Positions 45,710-53,507 of a DNA stretch of 53,507 nucleotides are shown here, one piece after another. The notes under the pieces are model-generated. The model did not search any database and was not told the origin of the DNA. It worked only from the letters and a program-made list of their open reading frames with translations. This stretch comes from Psychromonas sp. SA13A (GTDB lineage: Bacteria > Pseudomonadota > Gammaproteobacteria > Enterobacterales > Psychromonadaceae): NCBI RefSeq assembly GCF_011378715.1, contig NZ_WTKU01000026.1, positions 1-53,507 on the forward strand. Reading direction: 5' to 3'. The translations under genes were made by a program, and so were the position numbers. The number at the start of each line of letters is the position of its first letter. Positions within the stretch are counted from its first letter, which is position 1.

Positions 45710-47022
45710 ATCTTACTGGGGAACAGCGCGACTAAACCATTTATCAAAGATGATCGCCATGATAACCAATCGTGGCCACCATCCACTTCTTGATAGATTA
45801 TATTCGCGCCATTTTGCTTGAATATTTCATAATACAACGCGTTATAAACGCTTAATTCTTTTTCTGCATTGCCTACGGTTTGATAAATATGTAAATCGGC
45901 AACACTTATCTCTTTATTTGATACCCGTTCAGCTAAACTATTTTTTGGTAGTACTTTACTCCAATCTGGATTCGCTAATTTAAAGGCATCCGGATCTTGC
46001 ATTCTTTCAATTTCCGGCCACCAAAACGAGCCAGATAACGAGATCACCTTGGTAAAATAGGCTGCAAAATAGGTTCCTGCGTAGACAGCAGATAACCCAC
46101 CTAAACTTTGCCCTGCAACAACATATTCTGTGATGGATTTATGCGAGAGTAATAGCTTATCGGCAACTTGAGGTAACAACTCTTGGATGATTGATTGCCA
46201 AAATGGTTGATAACAGCTAAGTTCCTGCCAACGTGTTTTGTTATCAATAGCTGGAATTAACAGATAATGTGCTGGTGCAATTTGATTAAGGTTAGTTAAA
46301 TATTGCAATACAGATAGCATTCCAGAATCTTCGCCCCACTTTTCTCCATCCAATAAAATAACTAAAGGCGCATTGCCACTAGCCGTAGAGAAAAGAGTGC
46401 ATTGCCGCTCATTATCCAATTGTTCAGCAAACCATGTGAAATTAACATATTCAGCAATAGGCAAGCTCGCAAGCTTACCTTGATCCCATTCATGCCACCC
46501 TAACTCTCGTGGTGCACTCGGTAAATGTAGAGGAGAGCTCAGCCCCCAAGCGGACACAATCGTTGGGCCGGTATTTAATGGGTCCTGAACCTGCTGCTTG
46601 ACCACCTCTAACCACCAGCGGCGTTGTGCATCTCGACTTCCGTCACTTTGTTGTTTAACAAGTCTTGGTAATTGATGTGATTGAATCGGTATAAAAGAAT
46701 AGCTGCTACGCCACTTTTCATTAACATTTAAACAAGCAAACCATAGATCGCTGTCACCATACCTTGTTAGACAGCTAGGTTGCCAAGTATTGTGGTTAGT
46801 CAGGGCACTCACATTTAAGATAACCGCGCTGGTTGTTGACGAGGGCTTGCCACCTTCAGGATCTTGCCATATAAATAAAACCCTACAACCTCCACCCTGT
46901 TGCACTTTGATCAAAGGACTTCCATTTTTAACGAGATCATTCCACCATCGAGACGAAGCAATGCTTTTATTGGAGAGATTAAAATAAGTTAATAAACTAT
47001 CTAATGGCGGTGTGTTGTTCAT
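45706..47022 (-). CDS. fes: Enterochelin esterase homologue
   Basis: The 438-residue protein starts at 47022, where AAAGG precedes the ATG. An N-terminal Fes lid-type domain is followed by an esterase D-type alpha/beta hydrolase: VILLDGEKWGEDSGM, the nucleophile in VAGQSLGGLSA (GxSxG), and the histidine in VDGGHDWLSWR. It cleaves ferric tris-catecholate esters in the cytoplasm to release iron. It has no signal peptide, which fits a cytosolic Fes rather than periplasmic IroE. Transcribed after the AraC-type gene and toward fepC. Confidence 0.88.
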   Translation of the reverse strand: MNNTPPLDSLLTYFNLSNKSIASSRWWNDLVKNGSPLIKVQQGGGCRVLFIWQDPEGGKPSSTTSAVILNVSALTNHNTWQPSCLTRYGDSDLWFACLNVNEKWRSSYSFIPIQSHQLPRLVKQQSDGSRDAQRRWWLEVVKQQVQDPLNTGPTIVSAWGLSSPLHLPSAPRELGWHEWDQGKLASLPIAEYVNFTWFAEQLDNERQCTLFSTASGNAPLVILLDGEKWGEDSGMLSVLQYLTNLNQIAPAHYLLIPAIDNKTRWQELSCYQPFWQSIIQELLPQVADKLLLSHKSITEYVVAGQSLGGLSAVYAGTYFAAYFTKVISLSGSFWWPEIERMQDPDAFKLANPDWSKVLPKNSLAERVSNKEISVADLHIYQTVGNAEKELSVYNALYYEIFKQNGANIIYQEVDGGHDWLSWRSSLINGLVALFPSKI

Positions 47023-47111
47023 TAATAACCTTTTGAAATTTGACACAAGTGTTGCTAAACAATCGAATAAACAGTGTAACAAACAATGTAATAAGCAATC
47101 ATTTAAAGCAT

Positions 47112-48176
47112 CTACGCATGATCGGTTTTAAGGATGAGATCCTGTGGTGGAATACCAAACGCTTTTTTAAATGCACTGGTAAAATTTGAAGGATGGCGAT
47201 ACCCGGCATTATAAGCGGCTCCAGAGATTGTCATTAAACCCGCCTCTAGTTGCTGTTTGGCAATATTTAAACGCCGACGGCGAATGTAACCTAATACACT
47301 GATACCCAATGTGCTTTTAAACTTATGCTGCAAGCTAGAAACACTCATTGCCGAAAACTTTGCCAAATGGCTGACCGTCATATCTTGATCTAAGTTGGCT
47401 TCAATATAAGACACTAATGTATCAAAAACTCGATCGTAACCTATTGAATCTTCATTTGATGTGGTGTTTTCAACCTGATTTATGACACTAACTGTCTCGT
47501 TTAGTTGCATAAGTACTTTAAGCAACAACTGCTGCGTTAAAGATTCAAGGTGCATTTGCTCGATGGCCGTACTTGGCGCGCTGGATTCAATAATATTAGT
47601 CGTTAAAGAAAGTATCTCAGTTGTTAATTGCAGTTCAAAATTAGCTAAATGTTGGCTAATAAAATGACTAAAATTATCATCACAACGAATACGATGTTCA
47701 ATCCATTGCTGCAGTAATATGATGTTAAGTTTAGCAACTTGATTATCTTTAAATAGCGTACGACGAAAGCTAACTGGTCTAGTCAAACTAACAACAACAC
47801 CTCGTTGTTGTTCAGTAGCATCATAAAAAAAGTTTAAATCATCATAACCAAAGTCTAATTTACCTGCTAATAATATGGTGATACAGAGTGATTTTTTTGC
47901 AGTGGCCAGTACTTGAAAATCGACTAATTCCTTAGTCTTTCCCCCATGTAGTATAAAATTATTATTCACTTGATAAGAGATAAGGTCGCCTTTTATTAAC
48001 GCTAAACTTTGCTTATTTTTACCTGCATTAATGGCGTTAGAGTGACTGTCAGATAAGATAGTTTTTTGCTTTAAATCTCCAATTGTTCGAATAAAAGTAC
48101 CTTTAGGCAAAGTCTGTTTTAACTTCCCTTTAAACTTCATATTATTTTTTTCCATAACTGAATAGCCGTTTTGCAT
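47112..48176 (-). CDS. AraC-family regulator of siderophore uptake
   Basis: The 354-residue protein has a ligand-sensing N-terminal part and a C-terminal double helix-turn-helix (VSHLAKFSAMSVSSLQHKFKSTLG, read as MTVSHLAKFSAMS and LGISVLGYIRRRRLNIAKQQL; second motif ISGAAYNAGYRHPSNFTSAFKKAFG). This is the PchR/YbtA/AlcR type, which senses ferric siderophore and activates receptor genes. Start codon uncertain; ATGs at residues 8 and 13 are alternatives and none has a strong ribosome site. It is 89 bases from the fes-like gene and divergent from the receptor. Confidence 0.85.
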   Translation of the reverse strand: MQNGYSVMEKNNMKFKGKLKQTLPKGTFIRTIGDLKQKTILSDSHSNAINAGKNKQSLALIKGDLISYQVNNNFILHGGKTKELVDFQVLATAKKSLCITILLAGKLDFGYDDLNFFYDATEQQRGVVVSLTRPVSFRRTLFKDNQVAKLNIILLQQWIEHRIRCDDNFSHFISQHLANFELQLTTEILSLTTNIIESSAPSTAIEQMHLESLTQQLLLKVLMQLNETVSVINQVENTTSNEDSIGYDRVFDTLVSYIEANLDQDMTVSHLAKFSAMSVSSLQHKFKSTLGISVLGYIRRRRLNIAKQQLEAGLMTISGAAYNAGYRHPSNFTSAFKKAFGIPPQDLILKTDHA

Positions 48177-48220
48177 AACTTATTGTGCTGTGATCTTAAC
48201 AGTAATTACATTAACATTAA

Positions 48221-48235
48221 TGATAATAAATATCA
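48221..48235. promoter_or_regulatory. Fur box between the regulator and receptor genes
   Basis: TGATAATAAATATCA is a 7-1-7 repeat with one mismatch to the Fur consensus. It lies 28 bases ahead of the receptor ATG and 44 from the regulator start, so one site could repress both. Confidence 0.75.
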
Positions 48236-48263
48236 TTACCAATTAATCAAAAGAAACACAATA

Positions 48264-50306
48264 ATGGAACTAGTAAATATGAAGCATTGCAAAATATATG
48301 CAGGCATTATGATCGCGTTAACCGGTCAAGTCATGGCAGAAGAACCTTCACACACAGAAATGATCATTGTGACAGGGGAAAAAATGGATAGAGATATCAA
48401 GGAGACCACCACAGCAGTAACCCTAATAGAAGGTGAAGATATTGATAAAACGGGTGCCAAAACAGTGAATGACGTGATCATTAAAGCTCCTAACGTAGTC
48501 ACATCAGGCTTTGGTAGTGTTAATGTTCGAGGAGTTAATGGTAGTGGTGCGGCAACCGGATTCTACGCAATTCGAAGTGGTGCTCGTCAACGTGTTGATA
48601 CAAATGTCGATGGTGTTTCCGATGCATTTACTGGCTACAACTTTAGTGGTTCAGGAGTGTGGGATGTACAACAAATAGAAGTACTTCGTGGTCCACAATC
48701 AACGACACAGGGTGAAAATTCTATTGGTGGTGCTGTTTCAGTTAAAACCAACGATCCTACTTTTGCGCCCGAATATGCAATTCGTGGTGGTGCTGAAATT
48801 TACAAAAACGGTAATGTAATGAAAAACGTTGCATTAATGGCATCTGGCCCAATCAATGAACAATTAGCATACCGTTTTGCATTCGACGGTACCGATGGAC
48901 AAAGCTATATTACCTACGATGGCGATACCATACCTGTCGATCCAGAAGATTCAAGAAACTTAAACTTCCGTGGTAAATTACTATGGAAACCAGCCTTCAA
49001 TGAAGATCTATCAATCAAATTGACAGCAAACTACCGCAAAGCAGATGGTAACTACTTAAACTGGGCAAACTGGGACGATGGTTCAGGGCATAAAGATGAA
49101 ACCTTAACGCTAGGTACTAATTATAACGAAGGCCTTGGCCGTAACTTCAGTTACAACACACGCATTCAAGATTCTGATGTTTACAATATTTCTTCTGAAA
49201 TTAAATATAAATTAAGTAATCAAGTGGCAAGTAGCACCCTGCTGTCATTCAATAGTCAGACAAATATTTTTGACCAATACCCAACCGAACAAACTTATAA
49301 TTTCAAAGATAAAACTAGAAAAATAGAGAGCCAATTAACTTTCACACCAAGCAATTCTAACGTTGATGGATTTGTAGGTGTAATGGCTGCTGATCGAGAG
49401 AATACAGTATCAAGTGAAAGCTTCTCTACGGAAGGTCAAACAGACGAAACACGCTTAGGTCTGTTCGGTGAAATGAACTATTACATTAACGACCAATTCA
49501 CGCTCACAACTGGTGCACGAGTTCAATACGAAAAACAAGACAGATTATTTACTGCAACTTATGTAACTAATGATATAGATGATGATATTGAAGATGTTTT
49601 TGTATTGCCTAAACTTGCTTTAACTTACAGCCCGAACGAAGATACAACCTTTGGCGTTTCAGTACGTCAAGGTTATAACTCAGGTGGCCTTGGTTACTAT
49701 AACTACGCAGGTGCTTCTGAGGTCTATACTTATGAAAGTGAAACGGTCAATGCCTATGAGCTAAGCGCTAAAACAGCATTAAATAACAGCACTACCATCA
49801 ACACAGCTATTTTCTACAATGACTACACAGACTACCAAGGTATTTCTGATTACAAAATTACTAACGTAGGTAAAGCACATACAATGGGTTTAGAGGTCGA
49901 ATTATCTCACTGGTTAACTGACAGCTTAGAAGTACGTCCATCAATTGGTTTGTTAAAAACTAAAGTTGATTCAGACGACAGGTTTGCAGGTAATGAACTA
50001 TCAAATGCACCAAAACTCAATGCATCATTAGGATTAACGCAATACATTGGCGAAAACCTAACACTCGGTGCCGATGTTACCTACGTCAGTGAATACTACT
50101 CTGACCTTGATAATACTGAAGATTACAAAGCTGGTAATTATGCAATCATAGGTACAAGTGTTGATTATACTGTTGGCGATCTATTAATCAGTGGTTACAT
50201 CACTAACTTAACAGATGAAGATGTTGTGTATTTAATTAACGGTGGTTACCGTGCATCGGTAGGCCAAAGCCGTACTGTCGGTTTAAACTTAACTTACCGT
50301 ATGTAA
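48264..50306 (+). CDS. TonB-dependent ferric siderophore receptor
   Basis: The 680-residue protein starts at 48264 (48279 is also possible). A signal peptide ends near ALTGQVMAEE, followed by a TonB box (EMIIVTG), a plug domain (VNDVIIKAPNV, then IEVLRGPQSTTQGENSIGGAV), and a 22-strand-type barrel ending in SRTVGLNLTYRM. The last residue is Met, not the usual Phe. Linked to fep genes, it probably takes up a catecholate siderophore. An upstream in-frame extension overlaps the regulator gene by six bases but has no ribosome site. Confidence 0.9.
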   Translation: MELVNMKHCKIYAGIMIALTGQVMAEEPSHTEMIIVTGEKMDRDIKETTTAVTLIEGEDIDKTGAKTVNDVIIKAPNVVTSGFGSVNVRGVNGSGAATGFYAIRSGARQRVDTNVDGVSDAFTGYNFSGSGVWDVQQIEVLRGPQSTTQGENSIGGAVSVKTNDPTFAPEYAIRGGAEIYKNGNVMKNVALMASGPINEQLAYRFAFDGTDGQSYITYDGDTIPVDPEDSRNLNFRGKLLWKPAFNEDLSIKLTANYRKADGNYLNWANWDDGSGHKDETLTLGTNYNEGLGRNFSYNTRIQDSDVYNISSEIKYKLSNQVASSTLLSFNSQTNIFDQYPTEQTYNFKDKTRKIESQLTFTPSNSNVDGFVGVMAADRENTVSSESFSTEGQTDETRLGLFGEMNYYINDQFTLTTGARVQYEKQDRLFTATYVTNDIDDDIEDVFVLPKLALTYSPNEDTTFGVSVRQGYNSGGLGYYNYAGASEVYTYESETVNAYELSAKTALNNSTTINTAIFYNDYTDYQGISDYKITNVGKAHTMGLEVELSHWLTDSLEVRPSIGLLKTKVDSDDRFAGNELSNAPKLNASLGLTQYIGENLTLGADVTYVSEYYSDLDNTEDYKAGNYAIIGTSVDYTVGDLLISGYITNLTDEDVVYLINGGYRASVGQSRTVGLNLTYRM

Positions 50307-50367
50307 TCGGTAATGATAAAAAAACCTTGTAGCCTTTACACTAAAGTAGGCTAACAGCGCTAGCATT

Positions 50368-50402
50368 AAAAAAGGTGGATCAGCAATGATTCACCTTTTT
50401 TA
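50368..50402 (+). terminator. Receptor gene terminator
   Basis: A 13-bp stem with one G-T wobble (AAAAGGTGGATCA) and a four-base loop is followed by a T-run to 50401. Confidence 0.85.
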
Positions 50403-50580
50403 TTCATACAACCAGCATTTAACTAAACCCATTAAGTCTGAGGGTAAAATTTATAACGCTGAAGAGATGCATGCTAACCTGCAAGATTGAGCAACCTTCC
50501 TCGAACAAAAATATATATCTCTATTTTTCCTCATATTAGCCACTCATTCAGCTACTTATTTCACCTGACAATAACTTGCA

Positions 50581-51321
50581 TTAAAAATCCTCAATAAACT
50601 GACGAATTCGTTTGGCATTTTGTCCCCGATCACCGCGACCAACTCGAGAGTGAGATCTAATATCTATAATACTACTGTTGCCGTTTTCACGAATTCGAAT
50701 AACAATATCGTCTTTAAAACCAAAAAAAGCTGTTGTATCAACGGCTTCAATAATCCCACTAGCATCATCCTCTGCGATTAATTCCCACCCAGAGTCGCTA
50801 ACTATTTTAAGACCACGTTGAAAAGCAGCTTGGCTACTAAGTTTTGATTGGATAGGCGCAATATCTGGGAATGCATCTGCTTGCCTTTCCACAGCCGATT
50901 CACCAGGATAATCCAAAGTATTGCTATCACTAGGTCGAACTCCTGCAACTGCATCGAATTGAGGCGGATCTAAAGTGTCCGTTGAAATATCATTAAGCGC
51001 AGGCCCTGCAGGCGAATCATATTCAGAAGGTTGACTAGTTACTGCTACAAAAACGAGTGCAGAAAGCATTAATGCTGCAATCCCACTCATCAAACTCGAA
51101 ATCAGTTCTCTACGAATCAATGAAAATATAAAAATTACAGCAGAAAAAATAGCGACACCTGCACTTATCTGAACAGTCAATCGTGTTAATCCTGCGGCAT
51201 CCCTAAACCCCATCGTTCCACCTTTTACACTGAACATGCACCAAGCAACGACTGAGATGCAAGCAATACTAGCGACGAGTGCAAGAGCTGCCCATTTTTT
51301 CGGTTTTTTTAATAATGACAT
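50581..51321 (-). CDS. DUF1499 family membrane protein
   Basis: The 246-residue protein has three transmembrane helices in its first 115 residues (near 10-32, 48-68 and 75-95). A soluble C-terminal DUF1499 domain follows (GWELIAEDDASGIIEAVDTTAFFGFKDD, seen as SGIIEAVDTTAFFGF and IIDIRSHSRVGRGDRG). The role of the family is unknown. AGGA lies ahead of the ATG. Confidence 0.87.
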   Translation of the reverse strand: MSLLKKPKKWAALALVASIACISVVAWCMFSVKGGTMGFRDAAGLTRLTVQISAGVAIFSAVIFIFSLIRRELISSLMSGIAALMLSALVFVAVTSQPSEYDSPAGPALNDISTDTLDPPQFDAVAGVRPSDSNTLDYPGESAVERQADAFPDIAPIQSKLSSQAAFQRGLKIVSDSGWELIAEDDASGIIEAVDTTAFFGFKDDIVIRIRENGNSSIIDIRSHSRVGRGDRGQNAKRIRQFIEDF

Positions 51322-51638
51322 TAAAAATCTTTCCTTTTTAAAAAAATCACATTAGAGATCTATTTAACTTCACTTTATTTATAAATCACAAAAAATTTTA
51401 CTTTAAACATTTTATGACTCAAATTAGGTCGAGCTTACAGAGGAGTAGGTTAAGGCGAGGTTAATAAAGAAAGGGAGTATGTAACAACATATCGTGAAGA
51501 ACTATCGCCTCAAAACCACAGAGATTAACATTAATTTTCAAAGGAAAAATCTGACTATCATTCCCAGCTCCCGCCTCCCAAAAAAAGCGATATAAAGAGA
51601 AACAACCTTAATCAATTGTTAGGTGTGAGTGACGTACT
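51322..51638. other. Intergenic region, nothing recognised
   Basis: About 317 bases between two minus-strand genes show no open frame, hairpin or repeat that I can support. Confidence 0.5.
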
Positions 51639-52232
51639 TTATATTTGAAGCAGCTTTTTCAATTCACAGGGGTTTATTAAACCATTTTCATCAATATCTA
51701 GAAAAAATGGAATTTGCCAGCGTTGGGTTTTCTTACCTGACTCAGAAAACACCTTAGTACCAACATCCCCTCTATCTTCGCTCCACGGTGGAAATACTCT
51801 GAAGCCAGTTTTTCCTTTATTTTTTACTGAAGCTAAAATCCCTTTTTCAATTAAAAGATAAACAGGAAAGATAAACATTCCATATTTGGATCTATGCTCA
51901 ATCCCTTCCGAAATATTCGAATGGCTCTCTACATGTATAAATAAATAATCAAGATCATCAGATGTTAATGGTATAGGTTTAGGTTTATTACTTGTTAAAT
52001 CCTCTAAAGGAGGACGTTGCCAAACAGCCAAAAAAGCACCCGGTCTATCTGAGGTAATTTTGCCTTTGCGATAAACAATACGTCGATCATTAAGATGAAA
52101 GTTTAACGCTTCATATTTAGCGCTTTCAGGTAAGGGATCTAGCTCGACCTTTCGAGTGATTTTATAACCTACTGGCACAAACTCTTTAATTAATAAAAAC
52201 GTTAACTCGTCGAGATAATTTTTGTTTCTCAA
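51639..52232 (-). CDS. MepB family protein
   Basis: The 197-residue protein resembles MepB: YEALNFHLNDRRIVYRKGKITSDRPG read as VYRKGKITSDRPGAFLAVWQRP; YGMFIFPVYLL; KGKTGFRVFPPWS; and QRWQIPFFLDI. The family is named after a gene in the Staphylococcus mepRAB operon; its function is unknown. A TTG at 52232 is chosen as start because AAAGG stands eight bases ahead; a GTG at 52241 directly abuts that site. Possibly acquired: its neighbours are also accessory genes. Confidence 0.78.
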   Translation of the reverse strand: MRNKNYLDELTFLLIKEFVPVGYKITRKVELDPLPESAKYEALNFHLNDRRIVYRKGKITSDRPGAFLAVWQRPPLEDLTSNKPKPIPLTSDDLDYLFIHVESHSNISEGIEHRSKYGMFIFPVYLLIEKGILASVKNKGKTGFRVFPPWSEDRGDVGTKVFSESGKKTQRWQIPFFLDIDENGLINPCELKKLLQI

Positions 52233-52379
52233 AAAAAACACCTTTAAAAATTTAATCTTATTAAGCCATTAAAATGAAGTTAGCTCATACATCTCACACA
52301 GTATTAAGTGGTGAGTTACAGTTGACTAAAATGTATAGCAAAGAGAACGACACTTGTTATTTTGCGTTGAAGCAACTTT

Positions 52380-52787
52380 TCAGGCATTAATACAACGCAT
52401 TAATTTAATGCCACCGACATCAGTCGAAAAATCAAAACTCGAATAGAACGATTCCATTTCAGGTAAGCAATATAACTCGAAATGCTTTACCTTTTTTAAC
52501 TTTTCATGGTTTTTAATAAGACTCATTATTTTTTGCCCTACCCCATTGCCACGACAACTATTACTTACAATCACATCAAAGATAATTGCCTTGTAAATAA
52601 AGTCGCTAATAATACGAGTAAAGCCAATTAAGTTACTGTCATCGTCGAGTATTCCAATACAAATTTGAGAGCCTTTTACACAATCTATTGTATCTTCTAG
52701 CGAGCGATCTTTAGCCCACCAGACTTCTTTATATAATTGATGAACTTGCTTTGTATGCTCATCTGAAAACTCGTAGATAATCGTCAT
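52380..52787 (-). CDS. GNAT-family N-acetyltransferase
   Basis: The 135-residue protein has a GNAT fold with the acetyl-CoA pyrophosphate loop SCRGNGVGQKIM (near residue 77) after the strand AIIFDVIVS, and LIGFTRIISD earlier. It ends after a short MESFYSSFDF helix and strand. Substrate unknown. No strong ribosome site is visible. Confidence 0.88.
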   Translation of the reverse strand: MTIIYEFSDEHTKQVHQLYKEVWWAKDRSLEDTIDCVKGSQICIGILDDDSNLIGFTRIISDFIYKAIIFDVIVSNSCRGNGVGQKIMSLIKNHEKLKKVKHFELYCLPEMESFYSSFDFSTDVGGIKLMRCINA

Positions 52788-52851
52788 ATCTTATAGATTC
52801 CTAATGCACTATTACGATGCAAAAAATTGTTTGCCAAAATTTGTGAAGAGA

Positions 52852-52894
52852 AACAATGCTAGACAGCCAACGTCGAACAATGCTAGACAGCCAA
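52852..52894. repeat. 19-bp direct repeat, period 24
   Basis: AACAATGCTAGACAGCCAA occurs at 52852-52870 and again at 52876-52894. The gap between the GNAT gene and the transposase-like gene holds nothing else recognisable. Confidence 0.75.
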
Positions 52895-53087
52895 AACTTT
52901 TACAATTAAAAAATGAGTTAATGATGCACAAAGTTGAGTGAAATATGGTCAAAAAACTGTAGATTCTCGTCAACAGATGAAAGTTGAAGATAAATTTCTG
53001 AGTATAAAATAGATTTTATAATGTTTTAGACAGATAAATATTTTAGCTTTCGCTAATAGCTTATAAAGAAAGAAAAAGAGCAATAAA

Positions 53088-53507
53088 TTAATGCATATTT
53101 CGTCGTAATTCGTTTTTACTGGCAATCCAACGCTTACCGGTATGCGCTGCAAATGCGGCTAATTCATCTAACGAGCCTACCGCACCTTGGTAGTCTTTTC
53201 CAAAACTACTCGCTAGCGATAACCAACTTTCACTATCAAGTCCAAGTGTGTTAAGCAATTTAGGGTGATGGCTAACAATTGCACCGCGTTTATCATCTCG
53301 TAAAATACGACCGCTCCAATCGACCAACTCGATATAATCAAGCAGTGAGAATGGTATCCCCTTCTGACTACTTACAAGAGATTGAGCTTCATGCTCATCA
53401 CCTATAAAGCCCAATAAGGGCTTTTTCTTAAAACTTAACCCGACCAAAGAAGACTCTTTGTTGTTTTCCTCTTTAAAAGCAACACCATGTATGCGCTCAT
53501 AAGCAGA
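53088..53507 (-). CDS. REP-associated-type tyrosine transposase, C-terminal part (partial)
   Basis: The frame is open to the window edge with in-frame YERIHGV ahead of the first alternative start, so the gene continues outside. The visible 139 residues match the C-terminal region of long RAYT or IS200-like transposases of marine gammaproteobacteria: IPFSLLDYIELVDWSGRILRDDKRGAI, read as SLLDYIELVDWSGR and RDDKRGAI; then LGLDSESWL; then FGKDYQGAVGS; and TGKRWI. The HUH catalytic domain would lie upstream. Such proteins act on repetitive palindromes and are often domesticated single copies. Confidence 0.7.
   Translation of the reverse strand, partial: SAYERIHGVAFKEENNKESSLVGLSFKKKPLLGFIGDEHEAQSLVSSQKGIPFSLLDYIELVDWSGRILRDDKRGAIVSHHPKLLNTLGLDSESWLSLASSFGKDYQGAVGSLDELAAFAAHTGKRWIASKNELRRNMH

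Overview
The window looks like the chromosome of an AT-rich marine gammaproteobacterium, probably close to Psychromonas, Moritella or Shewanella. The reasons are the divergent sdhCDAB-sucABCD/gltA locus, the serB/ytjB/large PilZ-protein neighbourhood, DUF3014 and DUF2058 proteins, a PdsR/PdsS-type two-component pair, and a PEP-CTERM protein. The genus is inferred; no rRNA is present.

Layout. Positions 1-2000 hold the 3' end of an IS30-family transposase, a phased GGTCACC array, and a minus-strand tRNA operon (Pro-Arg-His-Leu-Pro). Decayed tRNA-Pro-like units and two look-alike terminators interleave with the tRNAs. Positions 2000-7400 carry a DUF3014 membrane protein, then a minus-strand operon for glucosylglycerate metabolism: an MPGP-family phosphatase, glucosyl-3-phosphoglycerate synthase, and a GH13_18 phosphorylase. 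Positions 7800-12500 carry an OmpA-domain protein divergent from pdsR-pdsS, with no sortase or sortase target nearby. A divergent HemF-like gene, pyrC, a yiaW-yiaV pair, a PhnA-type zinc-ribbon protein, a GH18-like lipoprotein with substituted catalytic acids, rlmG, a small periplasmic protein and a PEP-CTERM protein follow, up to about 21.2 kb.

Positions 22.4-33.6 kb are the core TCA cluster. sdhCDAB-sucABCD reads leftward, away from gltA, with an intergenic region that contains a perfect 19-bp inverted repeat. The 3' end of sucD is followed by two 54-bp copies of its own last codons. Positions 33.7-41.3 kb hold a metalloprotease-like orphan, aat, a CBS protein, a DUF2058 protein, a two-PilZ protein, serB, ytjB and tRNA-Val.

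Positions 41.7-50.3 kb form a catecholate-siderophore uptake and use island: fepBDGC, an enterochelin-esterase homologue, an AraC regulator and a TonB-dependent receptor. Fur-box-like sites lie ahead of fepB and in the araC/receptor gap. No siderophore biosynthesis gene is present, so in this window the island only takes up and hydrolyses siderophores. The right end has DUF1499, MepB-family and GNAT proteins and the C-terminal part of a REP-associated-type transposase that runs off the edge.

The most interesting points are the closed make-and-break glucosylglycerate operon with a low-complexity insertion in its phosphatase, the Pds regulators without a sortase, the chitinase-like lipoprotein with D-to-N and E-to-Q changes in its catalytic motif, the decayed tRNA-Pro repeats, and the in-frame sucD tail repeats. 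All family names come from reading motifs by eye; no database search was run.
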